Of a stretch of DNA of 64,000 bases, positions 1-11,945 are shown one piece after another (the stretch's first letter is position 1; every line of letters starts with the position of its first letter). Position numbers and translations under genes: made by a program. The notes beneath the pieces were generated by a model. That model was given only the letters and a program-made list of their open reading frames with translations, ran no database searches and was not told the origin of the DNA. This stretch comes from Chamaecrista fasciculata (taxonomy: Eukaryota > Streptophyta > Magnoliopsida > Fabales > Fabaceae), in the NCBI GenBank assembly GCA_003254925.1, contig QANZ01055250.1, positions 160,194-224,193 on the forward strand, given 5' to 3'.

Positions 1-1436
1 AACCATAGATTAGATTCTCTTAGATCTTCATTCTTCATTTATAATCTTACTGTAAATTAAAATAAGAGTCTTAAGTCACTTTTAAAATCAAATTTAAATT
101 TTAAACTATAGATTTAATTTTCTTAGATCTTCATTCCTTATCTATTAATAGAGTGTCTGATGATGGATCACTAGGGGATTACAGAACATTCTCCTGAGTT
201 TTGAATCTCTGAATTTCTCAAGTAGTTTTACTCTTGACTCTCTCTCTTCATTTTCTTTTTTTTTCTTTATCTTGATCTCAATTTTAATTTTGGGATAGAT
301 TTAGATTTTCTTGCAAACTATGTCTTTCAGATTTAAGATTATTATGCAATTTCTCTCTTTTACCCACATTTTTGCACATTCACATTTAGATTCTTTATTA
401 AAGTTATTTTATATATAATGTAATTAGTAATGAATTTATTCTATTGGTCCATATATAGATCTTTGATATTATGATGTATACAGATTTTTCTCTCATTCAA
501 CCATGATGACTCACAATGTTGCACCCATCAAATCCACCCTCGCCACCACAATCTCCAATCCTTCAAGTTTCAACCTAGACTTATCTTTTACAACAAAAAA
601 GTAGTTTTCCTTTATATAATCTGGTTGGGCAAACCATAAACCAAAGCATAAGGCGAACCTGTTTCTGTATTTTACCTAAAATTTTGATCTGAACTTGCCT
701 CTTGGTCCATGTCACAAAATTTCTCATTGTACTTTTTCTAGAGTTTGATTTTGGTAAAGGGTTTGCTTATTTTCTCAAATTTTGTTAAAAAATTGTGCTG
801 CTCCAATGGTCATTTCGCAATTCCAAGGATTTACATCCACTTTACATCTTCCGCTTTTTCTGTTCTGACTTCTGAGTCAACTGATTTCTCGTAGTTCATA
901 TAACAGTTCATATTATTACATCTAATGAAAATTTGCAGGCGGCATTCACCGACTTTTTTTTTTTTTTGAACAAAGCATTCACTGACTTATCTATTAATAA
1001 TTAATAATATCTTAAATTTCAATGATATAAAATAATTATAATATACCTAAAAATCAGTAGATCTTTTTATCTTCTATTTTAGAATAATAACAATTAAAAA
1101 AACGTTAAATAAATTCCCTCTATTTTCTAGTCTTTTCAATATTCTATATCTTATATTACATAGGAGCACTCCATTAGAAAATCTTGCTTCTACTCCCATT
1201 GCATTTTGGATTGAAACTAGTGAACCCCAACGCTTGAGATCTCAATTTCAAACTTCTAATTCCAAGTATATATACTACAAATATCTGCTACCATTAGAGC
1301 ATATAAGAACTTAGCATCTTATATCTTGTCCGGACCATCAAATTACCATCAAATTATAGACACAAAATAATTATAAGCCTCTAACAAAGCAGTTAATCCC
1401 ATATACACATTAAAGAAAGAAAAAAAAGAGAATAAA
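1..1436. other. AT-rich intergenic sequence, no gene seen
   Basis: No coding potential or RNA gene is visible on either strand. The stretch is very AT-rich with short T runs. The only structure I could delimit is the tail-only insertion at 956-974, listed separately. Confidence 0.6.
942..988 (-). mobile_element. tail-only retroposon insertion (19 bp) with 14-bp TSD
   Basis: GCATTCACCGACTT at 942-955 is repeated, with one mismatch, as GCATTCACTGACTT at 975-988. The 19 bases between them are twelve T followed by GAACAAA. Read on the minus strand this is TTTGTTC followed by a poly(A) tract. The layout is that of a retroposon whose body was lost and whose tail remained. This is inference from layout only. 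Confidence 0.6.
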
Positions 1437-1633
1437 CTAACAACTCAGTCTCTGAAAGATCACTAAATTGACAACTGGATCCCTAAAACAGTGAAATACA
1501 CTATTTAACCCCTGAAAGAATCAAACGATACACTCATTACTCTTTTTAGTTCTTTCAGGAACTAAATTGTGTCTTTCAATCTTCTAAGAACTGAGTTATC
1601 AACTCGACAATTTTTCAAGAACCGAGTTGTTAG
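1437..1633. repeat. foldback MITE-like element followed by poly(A)
   Basis: CTAACAACTCAG at 1437 is matched in inverted orientation by CGAGTTGTTAG ending at 1633. Internal segments on 'lost/ends of ACT-GAG' type also pair, so the roughly 200 bp can fold back. No convincing TSD was found. A poly(A) run of about 50 bases containing one unresolved base (1663) follows directly. Confidence 0.5.
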
Positions 1634-1663
1634 CTTACGTAAAAAAAAAAAAAAAAAAAAAAN

Positions 1664-1694
<31 letters not shown>

Positions 1695-1837
1695 ACCTTC
1701 ATACAACTACTCAACCAAATATTAAGACAGCCTCCATAGTCTAACCTTTCTCTAATTTGCCAAATTTATCTCTGGAACTGTGGTGCAAAATGTCATATAC
1801 CAATACGAACTGTGCTTGGTCCACATATATTTGCCGA

Positions 1838-4800
1838 TCAAGTGAACTGGCGTCTAATGTATGTGTCTTCATGTACAAATACTGGTTCTTGACTGCTCTG
1901 GGGTGGTGGGACTGGGATCTGGGGTTGTCCCATGGCTATACCTCCTTGATTAGGATAGGAGGAATCACCCCAAGCATTATTGCTGGTATTCTTTCCCGTG
2001 GTTAAGGTAACGTAATAGACAATTCCAAATGCGACACTTGCGAAGGATAAAAGTGCACCTCCTGCAAAAACTCCAGGTTTCACCACATAGCAGTAGTAGT
2101 TGCCAAAGTATGTGCTCTCTTCACCATGTTGGTCATTGAGTGCAGCACCAGTTAGTAGCAGGAGGAATGCAATGACAAATGTGAACCTGTTTTGCATGAG
2201 ATTAAGACCACAATGTCAGTTTACCAATCAATCACCAACACAAGGAAAATGATTAAAGCACACGAGATCACCTCCAAAGATGAACATTTCCAAATATTAA
2301 AAATACTAGGACCTGTAAAATTCTTTTCACAACCATACATGAAATTCATGTAGAAATAATCTACTCAACACAAAGCGTCAGCCTCAGACAATAAGAAATG
2401 TTTTACAGGTTTACAGAAATCAATTTTCATACAGGTACGGAAAGAAGTTGAATAATCAAACAAATGTAGTTACAAACTTGTACACCTCGCAAAACAAGTT
2501 CATCTATGTTATTTAGCAATTGTGTTTTAGCAAGAAATTTCAAAACACTATCAATAAGGAAACCAAGTTCAAGTGAAGAACTCTTATCCATATATGTTCA
2601 TGAATCATGAGTCATATTTATTTAAATAGAATAATAGATACTGCATGGGAAGATAAAGGACTAGAACAATCTCATCAATATTCAACACATAGCTCTATTT
2701 TTCCCTAATAAAATGCACAATACAACACTAAATGTTATTGTCAAATTTCTATGTACCAAAATTAAAAGTATATTTAATTAAAACTTGTACTCTTTTTCAT
2801 GTATACAGAATTTCAATAATAGTCAAATTATGCATATCTTACCATAATTAAGCTGTACATTTATTTTTTTTGAATAAATGAATTATTTTTTATTTAGCTA
2901 TCTTTGCAAATAATAATGCATTAAAACTTAAAAGTTCACTGATAACTGAAATCTAATAGTTTTGTGTTAATGTTTGAACTATTCATCAGCTTAACTAACA
3001 ACTTGAGTTAAATTGGTCTTTGAAGTGTTATCAAAGCCTGATAAATTGCTAGTATCTGTAGTGGATTTGTTGTTTCTCTTTTTGGTAGTTTATTTTCTAA
3101 ATACAGTTCTTTGAGGTTTTGGTGTGTGGTTCGGAGCCTTGGTAAAACCAAAATCAAGCAAATCAAGTTCCTGATTTTACTGTTAGAGTTATTGGGGTTG
3201 AGGACTACTATTGGGATTATGGCAGTTTTGTTAACTCATTAGCCAAACCAAGTGATCTAAGGAGTCCTAAGGAGTAGATATTCAGAGAGTTCCACATTGA
3301 AGATTTTAGCACTGGTAATGTGTATTGTAGGGTGGCCTGATCTGCAACCTAGTTATTGGAGAGTGGAGACCAGCCAATAGAAGGCCGAGAGGACAACTCA
3401 AGAGAAGTAGGTCAGAGACTTCTAGGAACTGAGTCAATGTGTCGGAAGATGTGGCATAGGAGTGTAGTTGAGAGTGTTTAAGGAGCTTCTAAAAAATAAT
3501 CATGTGAAAAATTCGACCAGAAATTGGCATTACACATCTCAGTAAAGGAGACATCTTGAATTTCTCCTGTCCATGTCATATGGCATCAGTGACTTGCATA
3601 ATTATCCATAATGAATAAAGAATTGGCATATTCCTTACAAAAAAAAAAAGCCTACAGCTAGTCCATCACTCTAGACCTATTTAAAGCCAACTTCGCCTTA
3701 CACAGATGGAAGTTACTAAAGAATCCTAATTTATAACTAACTGAAAACATGAATAGAGTCAAGTAGCTACGTTATCCATATTTTGCGGGTATTTCTATAT
3801 CATAAAAATATAAATCTTATGTATGTTTTTTAAAATGTGACTTTATTTTTATCTAATCTTTGTTTTTGCTGCATTAACTTTGTTTTCATTGTATTGATGA
3901 CTGAAAAGTTCATACTTTCAAAAGACAAATCAAATAAATTTACATTCTATGGTTCAATGTTTAAATAAATATTGCAGAAACCCTAAATTTTGAAAAAATC
4001 GCCAAAGTTCCGTACCAGGACTAAAAGAACAAGAAACTATTAACTGAGCATTACCAGGATAGAACAAAGCTGGCCAGTGCCAGTCTCCAACTACAATCTG
4101 GGATTCGAGGGCTTCTTCTACAACAAATACACCCAGTTGCTACATTTATGATAATTTGAGCAATCAAAAGAGCCAGAGCTGCAATTAAACCAAGAGCTAG
4201 TGCTGGACTTCGAGGATACACACATTCAGTAGGAGAAGCAGACAAAACCTGAGAAAACTGCAGAAGTCACAGAATAGTTAATCAAGTCGTTATCATGGTA
4301 ACTGGTGAACATTGACCCCAACCTCAAATTTCCTACCCAGTTTCCTTGTCCTACTTTCAAAAATCCCAGACAGAAAACAAGATCCGACTTATAAGCCGAA
4401 GATAGCAAATAAAGGGGGATAAAACAAGCAAGCAAAAATAAAACATACAGTAGTAGTAGGTAAAGCAATATTTTCAAAACAAACAGTGATGATAGCAACC
4501 GAAAGAATAATACAGGGGGGGCCTCAATCAAAAGCTCAAACACATAAATAACGACTCAAAAAGCTGCAAAACTCCTCAGGGACAAGAAATTCGAACTTTT
4601 CATATTTTCTTCAACCATTTCACAAAACCTAGCAGCGATGAATCAACCAAGAAAACAAAGCGAACGACATAGTTGCTTGAGGAAAAACAACAGTAACAAC
4701 AACAATAATAATAATAATAATAATAATGATAATAATAATCAAATAGAATCAGAGCGAAACCCTTAAAACAGAAAACCTAAGAGATTTTCTCTCTTTCTCT

Positions 4801-4901
4801 CTCACCTTAATCCTCTTTGCCTCTGCACCGAATCCAGTCGCAGCCGATAATAGTCCCAAGAAACCGACAATACAGCACACTACCAGAACCTTCTTCTCCA
4901 T
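1838..4901 (-). CDS. DUF1218 (Modifying Wall Lignin type) four-helix membrane protein
   Basis: Three exons join in frame: 4901-4806, 4248-4055 and 2186-1838, giving 212 residues. All junctions are GT-AG (donor AAG|GTGAGA; acceptors CTCAG|GTTTT and AACAG|GTTCA). Exon 1 encodes a hydrophobic N-terminus starting MEKKVLVV. Exon 2 carries a second membrane segment and a cysteine-rich loop (CICCRR). Exon 3 holds two more membrane segments, the family-typical YYCYVVKPGVFAGGALLSFA stretch, and a Pro/Gln-rich tail. Length and four-helix layout fit the plant DUF1218 family, in which the MWL members affect lignin content. The biochemical role is unknown and the cell location is inferred to be an endomembrane or the plasma membrane. 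The first start is preceded by a CT-rich leader. Intron 2 (1.87 kb) contains a retrosequence-like block. I recall Arabidopsis At5g17210 as a DUF1218 gene near the ENH1 locus, which would fit the neighbours here. Confidence 0.87.
3050..3649 (+). repeat. retrosequence-like block ending in AATAAA and poly(A), inside DUF1218 intron 2
   Basis: The block is richer in G+C than its surroundings. It ends with AATAAA at 3614-3619, a 19-base spacer, and eleven A at 3639-3649, which is the arrangement of a polyadenylated transcript. No TSD or recognisable protein was found. The left boundary is approximate. It could be the 3' end of a LINE or a processed non-coding transcript. Confidence 0.35.
4697..4739. 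repeat. AAC/AAT trinucleotide microsatellite in DUF1218 intron 1
   Basis: Uninterrupted AAC units pass into AAT units with one GAT variant. Confidence 0.85.
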
Positions 4902-4941
4902 ATCTCTCTCTCTCTCTCTTGTTTCTCTCTCTAGGCGTGTG

Positions 4942-4953
4942 AGTCACGTGACT
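4942..4953. promoter_or_regulatory. G-box in a 12-bp perfect palindrome, DUF1218 gene leader
   Basis: AGTCACGTGACT is a perfect palindrome centred on the G-box core CACGTG. It lies about 41 bp upstream of the DUF1218 start codon, just beyond the CT-rich leader. G-boxes bind bZIP and bHLH factors, so light or ABA input is possible but unproven. Confidence 0.5.
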
Positions 4954-5110
4954 GTGAGCGTGAAGAGGAGAAGGAAGATGAAGCAACAGTGAAGAAGCAA
5001 GGTAAAGTTGGTGGAGAGAGTACACGAAACACAAAGCTTGTATGACAATCTATTTATTACATGCATTTTTTATAGCGGTACAGCCACAGCACAGGTTTTA
5101 TTTATTTATT

Positions 5111-5496
5111 GGTCTGCACTTTTAGTCTTACAACTTTTGCTTAAGTCTCAATTTAGTTACATAATTTTTTTTTTGCACTTTTGATCTCATATATTTACAA
5201 AAAGTTGAAAATTTGGTCACGTATCACTTTTGGTCCAATATCTTTTGGTTAGGTTGTAAGATTGGTCCCATATTTTTATAAAAAGTTTCACCATCAGTCT
5301 CACTTGATCCAAATATATGAGACCAATTATGCACCTGATCCAAAGATATGAGACCAATTCTGCAATCTGACCAAAATATATGAGATCAATTCTGCAACTT
5401 GAACAAAAGATATGAGACCAAAAGTACAATAAAGAAAGTTATGGGACCAAATTGAGACCTTAGCAAAAGTTATGAAACCAAAAGTACACTTTATTC
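5111..5496. mobile_element. Mutator-like MITE with 9-bp TSD
   Basis: This is a 386-bp palindromic element. The left arm reads GGTCTGCACTTTTAGTCTTA, and the right arm is its diverged inverse ending AAAAGTACACTTTATTC. The flanks are TTATTTATT at 5102-5110 and again at 5497-5505. The TSD is low-complexity, so it counts less than those of related copies, but the arms match the element at 13158-13599. It lies about 200 bp upstream of the DUF1218 start. Confidence 0.7.
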
Positions 5497-5828
5497 TTAT
5501 TTATTTATTTCAATTATTAATATCGTTGTTATAATATAATAATATATTTGACCCTACATTATTGCCATCGGTACCCCATTTTTCTTCGTATTTAGTTTTA
5601 CTTAATAATATTATATTAAAACTTTATAAACTTCACCTAAAATTAACTTTAGTTGATCCAATTTCAGATAGTAATATGAATATTTTGTAACTCAATTTTT
5701 TTTTAAAGTGAATTGTAATCTTAAAATATAGAGTCAGTTTCAATTATATTCTTAAAATTTTTTAAGTAAATTATATTCTTAATGTTTTATATTTGAATCA
5801 ATTGTACCCCCAAATATTCTCCAATTTA

Positions 5829-5921
5829 GGGATACAATTGACACAGAAAAAAAAAAATTGGGATACAATTGATACAAGAAAGAAAAATTAGAAGTATAAT
5901 TGACACAAGAAAACTAAAATA
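5829..5921. repeat. 31-bp tandem repeat, three units
   Basis: Units beginning near 5829, 5860 and 5891 share the core GATACAATTGACACA followed by an A-rich part. The array sits in a larger AT-rich, partly self-complementary block (about 5680-6000) that may be another degenerate foldback element. Confidence 0.6.
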
Positions 5922-6528
5922 TCACTAAAATTGACCTGATACTTCAGAGGTATAATTCATCCAAAAAAAATTTAAAGGTACAATTTAAAATAACAGCATA
6001 CTTAAAAAATACCTTGCGTTACTCCAATCAATACCTTGGGTGGGCAATAAAAAAATAGTTTAATCTTACAATATAAATTATATATATAAAAAAAAAAACT
6101 AAACTCTTGGCTCTTGTGGAAGTGTAGAACCTTATCGGCTTTGCTTTGAGCCTTTGATTAACTTAATCTTTAATTTAGACTCAACATTTAACTAATAAAT
6201 AATAATATGTCATTTTGTTCTAGTTAATCAAAAAGTTTATATTGAAATTTGTCAAAAAAAAAAATGTAAATGGACTGGTGTAACTCAACCTTGCATTTAT
6301 ACTGTTATATTATTATTAGAATTATATATATCAGTAATAAAAAATTTAAATTAACTTCTTTTTTAATATTTAAAAATATAATAAACAAGTTTTTTATGGA
6401 AATATAATAAAACAGGTTATTTACTGTTTTTGATATATTTAAAGTTTTAAGATGAGACGAGACTAACCAGCACATCGACAAAATTTAAAGAAATACTAAA
6501 AAAGAGTTAACGAAAATAATAACTTTTA

Positions 6529-6715
6529 ACCAACAAGTCTTTGGTGTAGCGGCTAGGCGAGCTACATTTTAGGGAGAGGATCCAAGTTCGATCCCTAGAG
6601 TCGACATTGTGGGGGGGTTCTGGTCATTTCGTCTCTGAACCCCGAATGGGATTAGTTTTCGCTTAGAGCATTATACGGATAGGCGGGGGACACCCATAAC
6701 TTAACCTAAAAAAAA
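6529..6715 (+). mobile_element. tRNA-derived SINE with 17-bp TSD
   Basis: An A-box-like segment (GTGTAGCGGCTAGGCGAGCT) and a B-box (AAGTTCGATCC) give an internal pol III promoter. A non-tRNA body follows and ends in CCTAAAAAAAA. GAAAATAATAACTTTTA at 6512-6528 is repeated exactly at 6716-6732. Length is 187 bp. Confidence 0.87.
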
Positions 6716-6718
6716 GAA

Positions 6719-6764
6719 AATAATAACTTTTAGTTGGCCAAAAAAATAATAATAATAACTTTTA
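6719..6764 (+). mobile_element. tail-only retroposon insertion (18 bp) beside the SINE
   Basis: AATAATAACTTTTA at 6719-6732, which is part of the SINE's right TSD, occurs again at 6751-6764. The 18 bases between are GTTGGCCAAAAAAATAAT, i.e. GGCC followed by an A tract. The site has therefore been used twice. Confidence 0.6.
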
Positions 6765-6852
6765 AAATTATAAGAATGTGAGACACTTATAATTTTTTTT
6801 TCCCTTTCTAAGTTAGTATATATAATATAACCTGTCCGAATAATTGTTGTCT

Positions 6853-6900
6853 TAATGCTGGTGTGGTTTTTTTTTTTTGGTTACATAATGCTGGTGTGGT
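6853..6900 (-). mobile_element. tail-only retroposon insertion (18 bp) with 15-bp TSD
   Basis: TAATGCTGGTGTGGT at 6853-6867 recurs exactly at 6886-6900. The insert is eleven T then GGTTACA. On the minus strand this reads TGTAACC followed by poly(A), the same ACC-poly(A) end as the full SINE at 7659-7819. Confidence 0.7.
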
Positions 6901-7658
6901 TTTGATATATAATTGACAATTGTAAGTTTTTAAAGTATTTATCTTAATCTGCATAATACATGCGATGTCCTTTTCATTATGTTTTGGTTAAAATAGCAAG
7001 TCTTATCTCTTCTATAATCTAATTTTGGGTCATAAGGATTGAAATCAAAGCGTGTTTGACTCAACTTGTACTTACTTTAGTTCATCTATTTTTCTAATAC
7101 AGCCAAAAATAAAATTCATATCAACCTGTTCTTTTTTTTTAAAAAAAGAACAAACTTAGTTTGGCTTTAGATTATATGACTATTATCATTTTTTTTTATT
7201 AAATATTTAATTTAGTCTCAAAAATTAATTCATCTATGAATACTTTATAATTATTAGACAACTCATTTCTTAATAAAAATTATAATGAATCATAAAGGTT
7301 TAATAATTAAATCGATAATTTATAAACATTTTGGATATAACTCCTTCACTTTTATAAAATTAAAATATATAACTCCTTAGATTTAACTCTCATTCTTTAC
7401 TGAATTGATAAAATATGTTGGTATCTTTTTACTTATAATAATAAGTATTAATAATAGTGGAGTAACAAAAAAAAAAGTTTTCAGCACATTCATAAGTTAA
7501 GAATATCTCTGTCATATTTCTTGCTATATTTCTAGTTAAAGGCATTTACAAGGACGCTGAGCATCAAGTCATCACCAACTTTGATTTGTATACAACCTTT
7601 GACTAGAAACACAAACCTCTTGGGTACATGTGTAGTTAAGTAGTCAATTACCATTTTT

Positions 7659-7819
7659 TTTTTTGGTATAAACTAAGTTATTTACCGTCGGGAACGGTGA
7701 CTAATCCCTCCGCTGCGGGTCCTGGTCACAGAATGTTTTCTATACCCAAAGATGGGATTCGAACCTCATTACTTGGTTAAGGGACCAAGTGAGAAACCAC
7801 TAGACTACACTCATGTGGT
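7659..7819 (-). mobile_element. tRNA-derived SINE with 18-bp TSD
   Basis: On the minus strand, an A-box-like GTGTAGTCTAGTGGTT is followed by the B-box GAGGTTCGAATCCCAT, a body, and a 3' end TTATACC plus poly(A). TAGTCAATTACCATTTTT at 7641-7658 recurs exactly at 7820-7837. Length is about 161 bp. Confidence 0.87.
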
Positions 7820-7837
7820 TAGTCAATTACCATTTTT

Positions 7838-8856
7838 ATTAAACATGAAAATTGAGTTTTTGTTATAAATAGTATTATTATTATTTGTGAATATTCATAA
7901 TTGTTTGTTGATATTTTTCGTGTATAGAAGTTTGAAGTTTTCTTTATAATCTTGTTTATCATCTTTAGTTTATTGTATACATTAATACGAGTCTATCTAT
8001 TATGTATATTGAATTAGACATATCCTCTTTCATATCTTTGAGTCTATAAATAACGGCTTTTTTAGGACTTGATATAAAATAGTGATATCAATTGAATAAG
8101 AAGAACCACCTCTTACTTTTCTCTCTATTTTAAGTATTCTTATCTCATATGTTTTATAACAATTTTATTATAATTTTGAACAATGAATATATTGAGTGTT
8201 AAGAAATGATAGCAATCTCCTCTTGTATAACAATTTCATTTATTTATGCTAATATATATATATATATAGACTGAATTGGCAAATCAAATAAAAAGCCGTG
8301 AACCAATGTGTTTGAAATCTGGCTCAACTAGTGAAGATTTGATGAAACCCAGCCAGTTCAATACTTAAATTTGATTTTTAATTCGATATATCCATAATTT
8401 GATGCTTTATATTTAAGTAATAATTATGTCATATTTTAACTAACTGTTATGAATAAGAATTCTAATAACATTGTTCAATAATATTTTTATATATTTATAT
8501 TTATAGATAAAATTTGGATGCAAGAGTAACATTTTGCGAGGAATGTCATATTTGAGAAACTAAGATAGTTTTCTCTTTTATTTTTGTGAAATAGTGAGTC
8601 AAAACCTTTTTTACCATGGCCTTGCAATCATGATATCTAAAAAATTCTTGATGCTTCCCAGACACAGAATACAGTTTAAACTTCTTCATTTTGCACAACA
8701 TATATATATATATATATATACTAATACCATCATGCATGAAACATGCCTCACCTGTAACATTCACAATTTTAAGTTTATAGAGACACAAGCTCATGGATTG
8801 AGACACTAACTTTGAGAGGAGTATCGGTAAAAGTAGCAACTGATAGAAGAAAAATG
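7838..8856. other. AT-rich intergenic sequence with TA microsatellites
   Basis: No gene is evident. TA runs lie near 8257-8270 and 8701-8720. The last part is the 3' flank or UTR of the ENH1-like gene. Confidence 0.5.
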
Positions 8857-11800
8857 TCACTGAAGACCATAAACAAGCAAAGCCCCTACTCCACCTATAC
8901 CAGCAATCAGTCCAATAATAACTCCAATTGGTGGTAAGCCTCCTCCGATGGCTTTTCCGGTGTTCACATCGTACCGAGCAAACCTCTTCTTTGGTGCAAC
9001 ACATTGTGGGCAGACATATCCGTCCGGCTGCAAAATATCGATAAATCCAACCATGTGAATACCGCCTATTGAAAAGGTAAGAGTGGACAAGAAGAAAGAC
9101 TTGGCAAATACTTTGAAACTTATATATTGTGATGAGCAATGATTAGAACTATCAAAATGGATCAGGCTCATCAGAAAATTCAGCTAATTTTTCAATTAGG
9201 GCATTTTCGGCTCGATCCAAACTAAAGTAAGGTCGTCAAACAAGGTCGAGCGAATACATTTTGACAGTTCTAACAATACTTAATCATCTCGTGTGACCGC
9301 AAGTCAAGGGAAAGGTGAGTTATTAAATCTGCTTGTTAGTAATTTCTATCAAGCAGATTAATATTGTCAGAGCATGACAATGAAGAAAAATGAAAATGTA
9401 GCCTCTTCTCGGAAAACAGTTTTCTTTTGCTTCTTTTTTTCGCTCTTACCTGCTCCTCGAAAGGTTTCTGTAAGGTGTATATATATCCACAGTCAAGGCA
9501 AATGTGAGTAGCTCTAGCCTGCATGGTAGCGCATCTTAACAATTATTGAGTGTAGAATAGACACGACAATATCATAATGAGTCTGGAACATAAACAAATA
9601 CAAGGAACAGGGAAAAAAAAAATGAAAGTAACACAAGAATCTGCTTGCCTTTTGGGAATCGGTCAATTTTCTTCCAAATCGAGGAGGAGCAGGGCGCTTC
9701 GGTAGCCTTTTAACATCTACATCAGCACCACCTCTTCATAAAACATGAACATATAATAACTTGAGAAGTCATCCTCACCCATTAGTATACAAAAATAGCA
9801 TAAATGAAGAAGATCACAAAAAATCAAAGTCCAGCCCCTTGCATCTAGCTACTTCTTGAAAGCCCTGATATCCAAATCCTTCCCACTTGCACATTCACTT
9901 GTATGCAATTTTTAGCACAAATCTCAACATTTATATCAAATCTTGTGACTTTTCCGCTTGGGCACTTGAGCTCTCTATATGGGATTAATAATGTCAAAAA
10001 CAAAATGATTCACCAAAGAATTATTATTATTACAATATTACTATTATTTTGGCCAAAATTTTCCAAAATTATTTGATTGTCGATTTCTGCCCTCCTATAC
10101 ACTGAGATTCTGTTTGACAACCTATCTATGATAAATAATAGTTCTCGTTTGTGTAATAATCTATTCTTCAAAATTCCTCACATGTAGAAAGTTTCAACCA
10201 TTATTTTGCAATGAAGGATTATAACATTTTCTGATCTGTTATTAGATACCGTATACATTCTGTGTCCCGTCATATTAATCCTACTTAACTTTGTGCATCT
10301 TTAAAGTAGGCTCTTTCCTGCATGATCCAACACTTGAGTTACCCTTCTTTCTATAAGTCATGTCAACTGCAATTCAGCTTCCTATTCGATTTGTTTGATA
10401 TTTAAAATTCAGTCTAATAGGATGATCTATTCTTACTAACACATTCTAATCCTCAATTTGGGCACCTACCTTATGCAAGTTCATCACAATTTAGATGCAC
10501 AAACATGATTCAGCATGGCAGCATGATTGTGAAAAGTATGCTTTCACAAACCTCCTCACAAAGAAAACCAGGTTTTTTTGACACGCCAGAATTAAGTAGG
10601 CTAACTAGGAATTAAAGAACAGAGGAAAGTAAGACAAAAATCAACAACCCATTAACAAAAATATAGAAAAAGGAAAAAGAATTTCATCAGATTTCTTTCT
10701 AGAAGAATGACGAAGCCACAATTTCTTTCTCTTTCAGAGAGACATGTCACTCAAATCATTCATGATGTATGTTCTTAAAAGAGGTGTGTGTGTAACCACT
10801 AGCTACTTGTTTTCAGGCTTCATGCACTTGAGAAATTGGAAAGAATTACTTAAAGGCAAAAGGCTATAAAATGAAGAGAACCTGCTGACAACAAAATAGA
10901 CAGAATCAGGTTTAGCTTGAATGGCAGTTTTAGTAAATCCAAGCTTATCTGCCGGCCACAATTCATCCCCAAAGAAACTGCTAGTATAAAGGACTTGATC
11001 CCCTGATTTTAGCCCTGCTTTTGCTGCATTCCCACCACCATCTACAGCCTAAACGAAGATGGATGACAATAAGTTTCCATGAACAACCTTCATTTAGGAA
11101 CACAAGTAAGATACAAAATGAAAACATTTCCCTCAAACTCATAACATAAATCAAAGGCCTTGCTCAACTTAATCATGCATTTAGAAATGCTGGTTCCTGT
11201 ACACAGTAAAAGGGGTAAAGCATTATTAGAAAGGAAAGTTCAAGATTTTGTTTAATCCTGAGAAATGTGGCTCCTTAACTTACCTTCTTAAACTTACTAA
11301 TTCTTAAGAGAACCACTCTGGGACTAAAATTCTAAATGCACCATGTTGATGGGAGGAAATGCGACTTTAAGATCGCCTAAAGAGGGAATAGCTAAAACAA
11401 AATCTGAAGATATCCCAACCTAATAACCCAAAAAGGCAAAAAATCATCCATAAAAAGCAGGAAAAAAAAACCATGCAAGATACTCACGGTGATGACAACA
11501 CCACCACCAGGTTTTTGGCCCAAGGTGAGACCAAGTGGCTTGTCAACTTCAACCTCAATATTCTTTGAAGCCCCAGCAGTTTTGGCAGTGATCTCAAGCC
11601 CTCTTCTTACAATGGCAGAGGAACTACTCTTGTTCTCAACTAGGAATGAATCTGAGGCACCCCTTTTGGCATCACGAAGTGAAAGCCCTTGGAAAGACGT
11701 TTTCTGGAGAATTAAGAGGAAAAAAGTGAAGACCCACTTGAAATTCCTAATGGGGTTTCTGAGTAATCAGTCAAAAAAAGAATGAATACCTGAGATTGAG

Positions 11801-11921
11801 AAGAATTGAGTGTCTTGGGTTTGGAATATTGTGGGAGCTGAGGGTTTTTGATGGAGTGGTTGCTGGAAGAGAAGGCGGCAGAGCATGAAGATGAGGAAGC
11901 TGCAGCAATTACACCTGACAT
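8857..11921 (-). CDS. ENH1: plastid PDZ-rubredoxin membrane protein (ENH1-like)
   Basis: Six exons join in frame to 279 residues: 11921-11790, 11703-11488, 11048-10882, 9733-9649, 9518-9450 and 9027-8857. Residues 1-45 are Ser/Ala-rich, as in a chloroplast transit peptide. A PDZ-type domain spans about 95-178. A rubredoxin-type iron site follows, with paired cysteines at 207/210 (CLDCGY) and 229/232 (CPQC). The C-terminus has a basic linker and one glycine-rich membrane helix (about 255-277). This order matches Arabidopsis ENH1 (At5g17170), which was identified as an enhancer of the salt-sensitive sos3 mutant. A thylakoid anchor with an electron-carrying or redox role is inferred from the family. 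The start MSGVIAAASS follows a GT microsatellite leader; an earlier in-frame Met exists but adds no plausible targeting peptide. The exon 4 donor reads AAG|GCAAGC, a GC-AG intron. The GT-CAG joins elsewhere are standard. Confidence 0.9.
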
Positions 11922-11922
11922 G

Positions 11923-11945
11923 GCTTCTCTGTGTGTGTGTGTGTG
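11923..11945. repeat. GT microsatellite in the ENH1-like 5' leader
   Basis: Alternating GT runs just upstream of the start codon, within the presumed leader. Confidence 0.8.

Noticed and set aside
4226..4543. 105-codon open frame on the minus strand
   Set aside because: It overlaps exon 2 and intron 1 of the DUF1218 gene in another frame and has no family features.
7133..7152. Palindrome GTTCTTTTTTTTAAAAAAAGAAC as another tail-only insertion
   Set aside because: It is a simple inverted repeat without flanking duplication.
8546..9139. 197-codon minus-strand open frame
   Set aside because: It is a shifted-frame shadow over the last exon and 3' flank of the ENH1-like gene.
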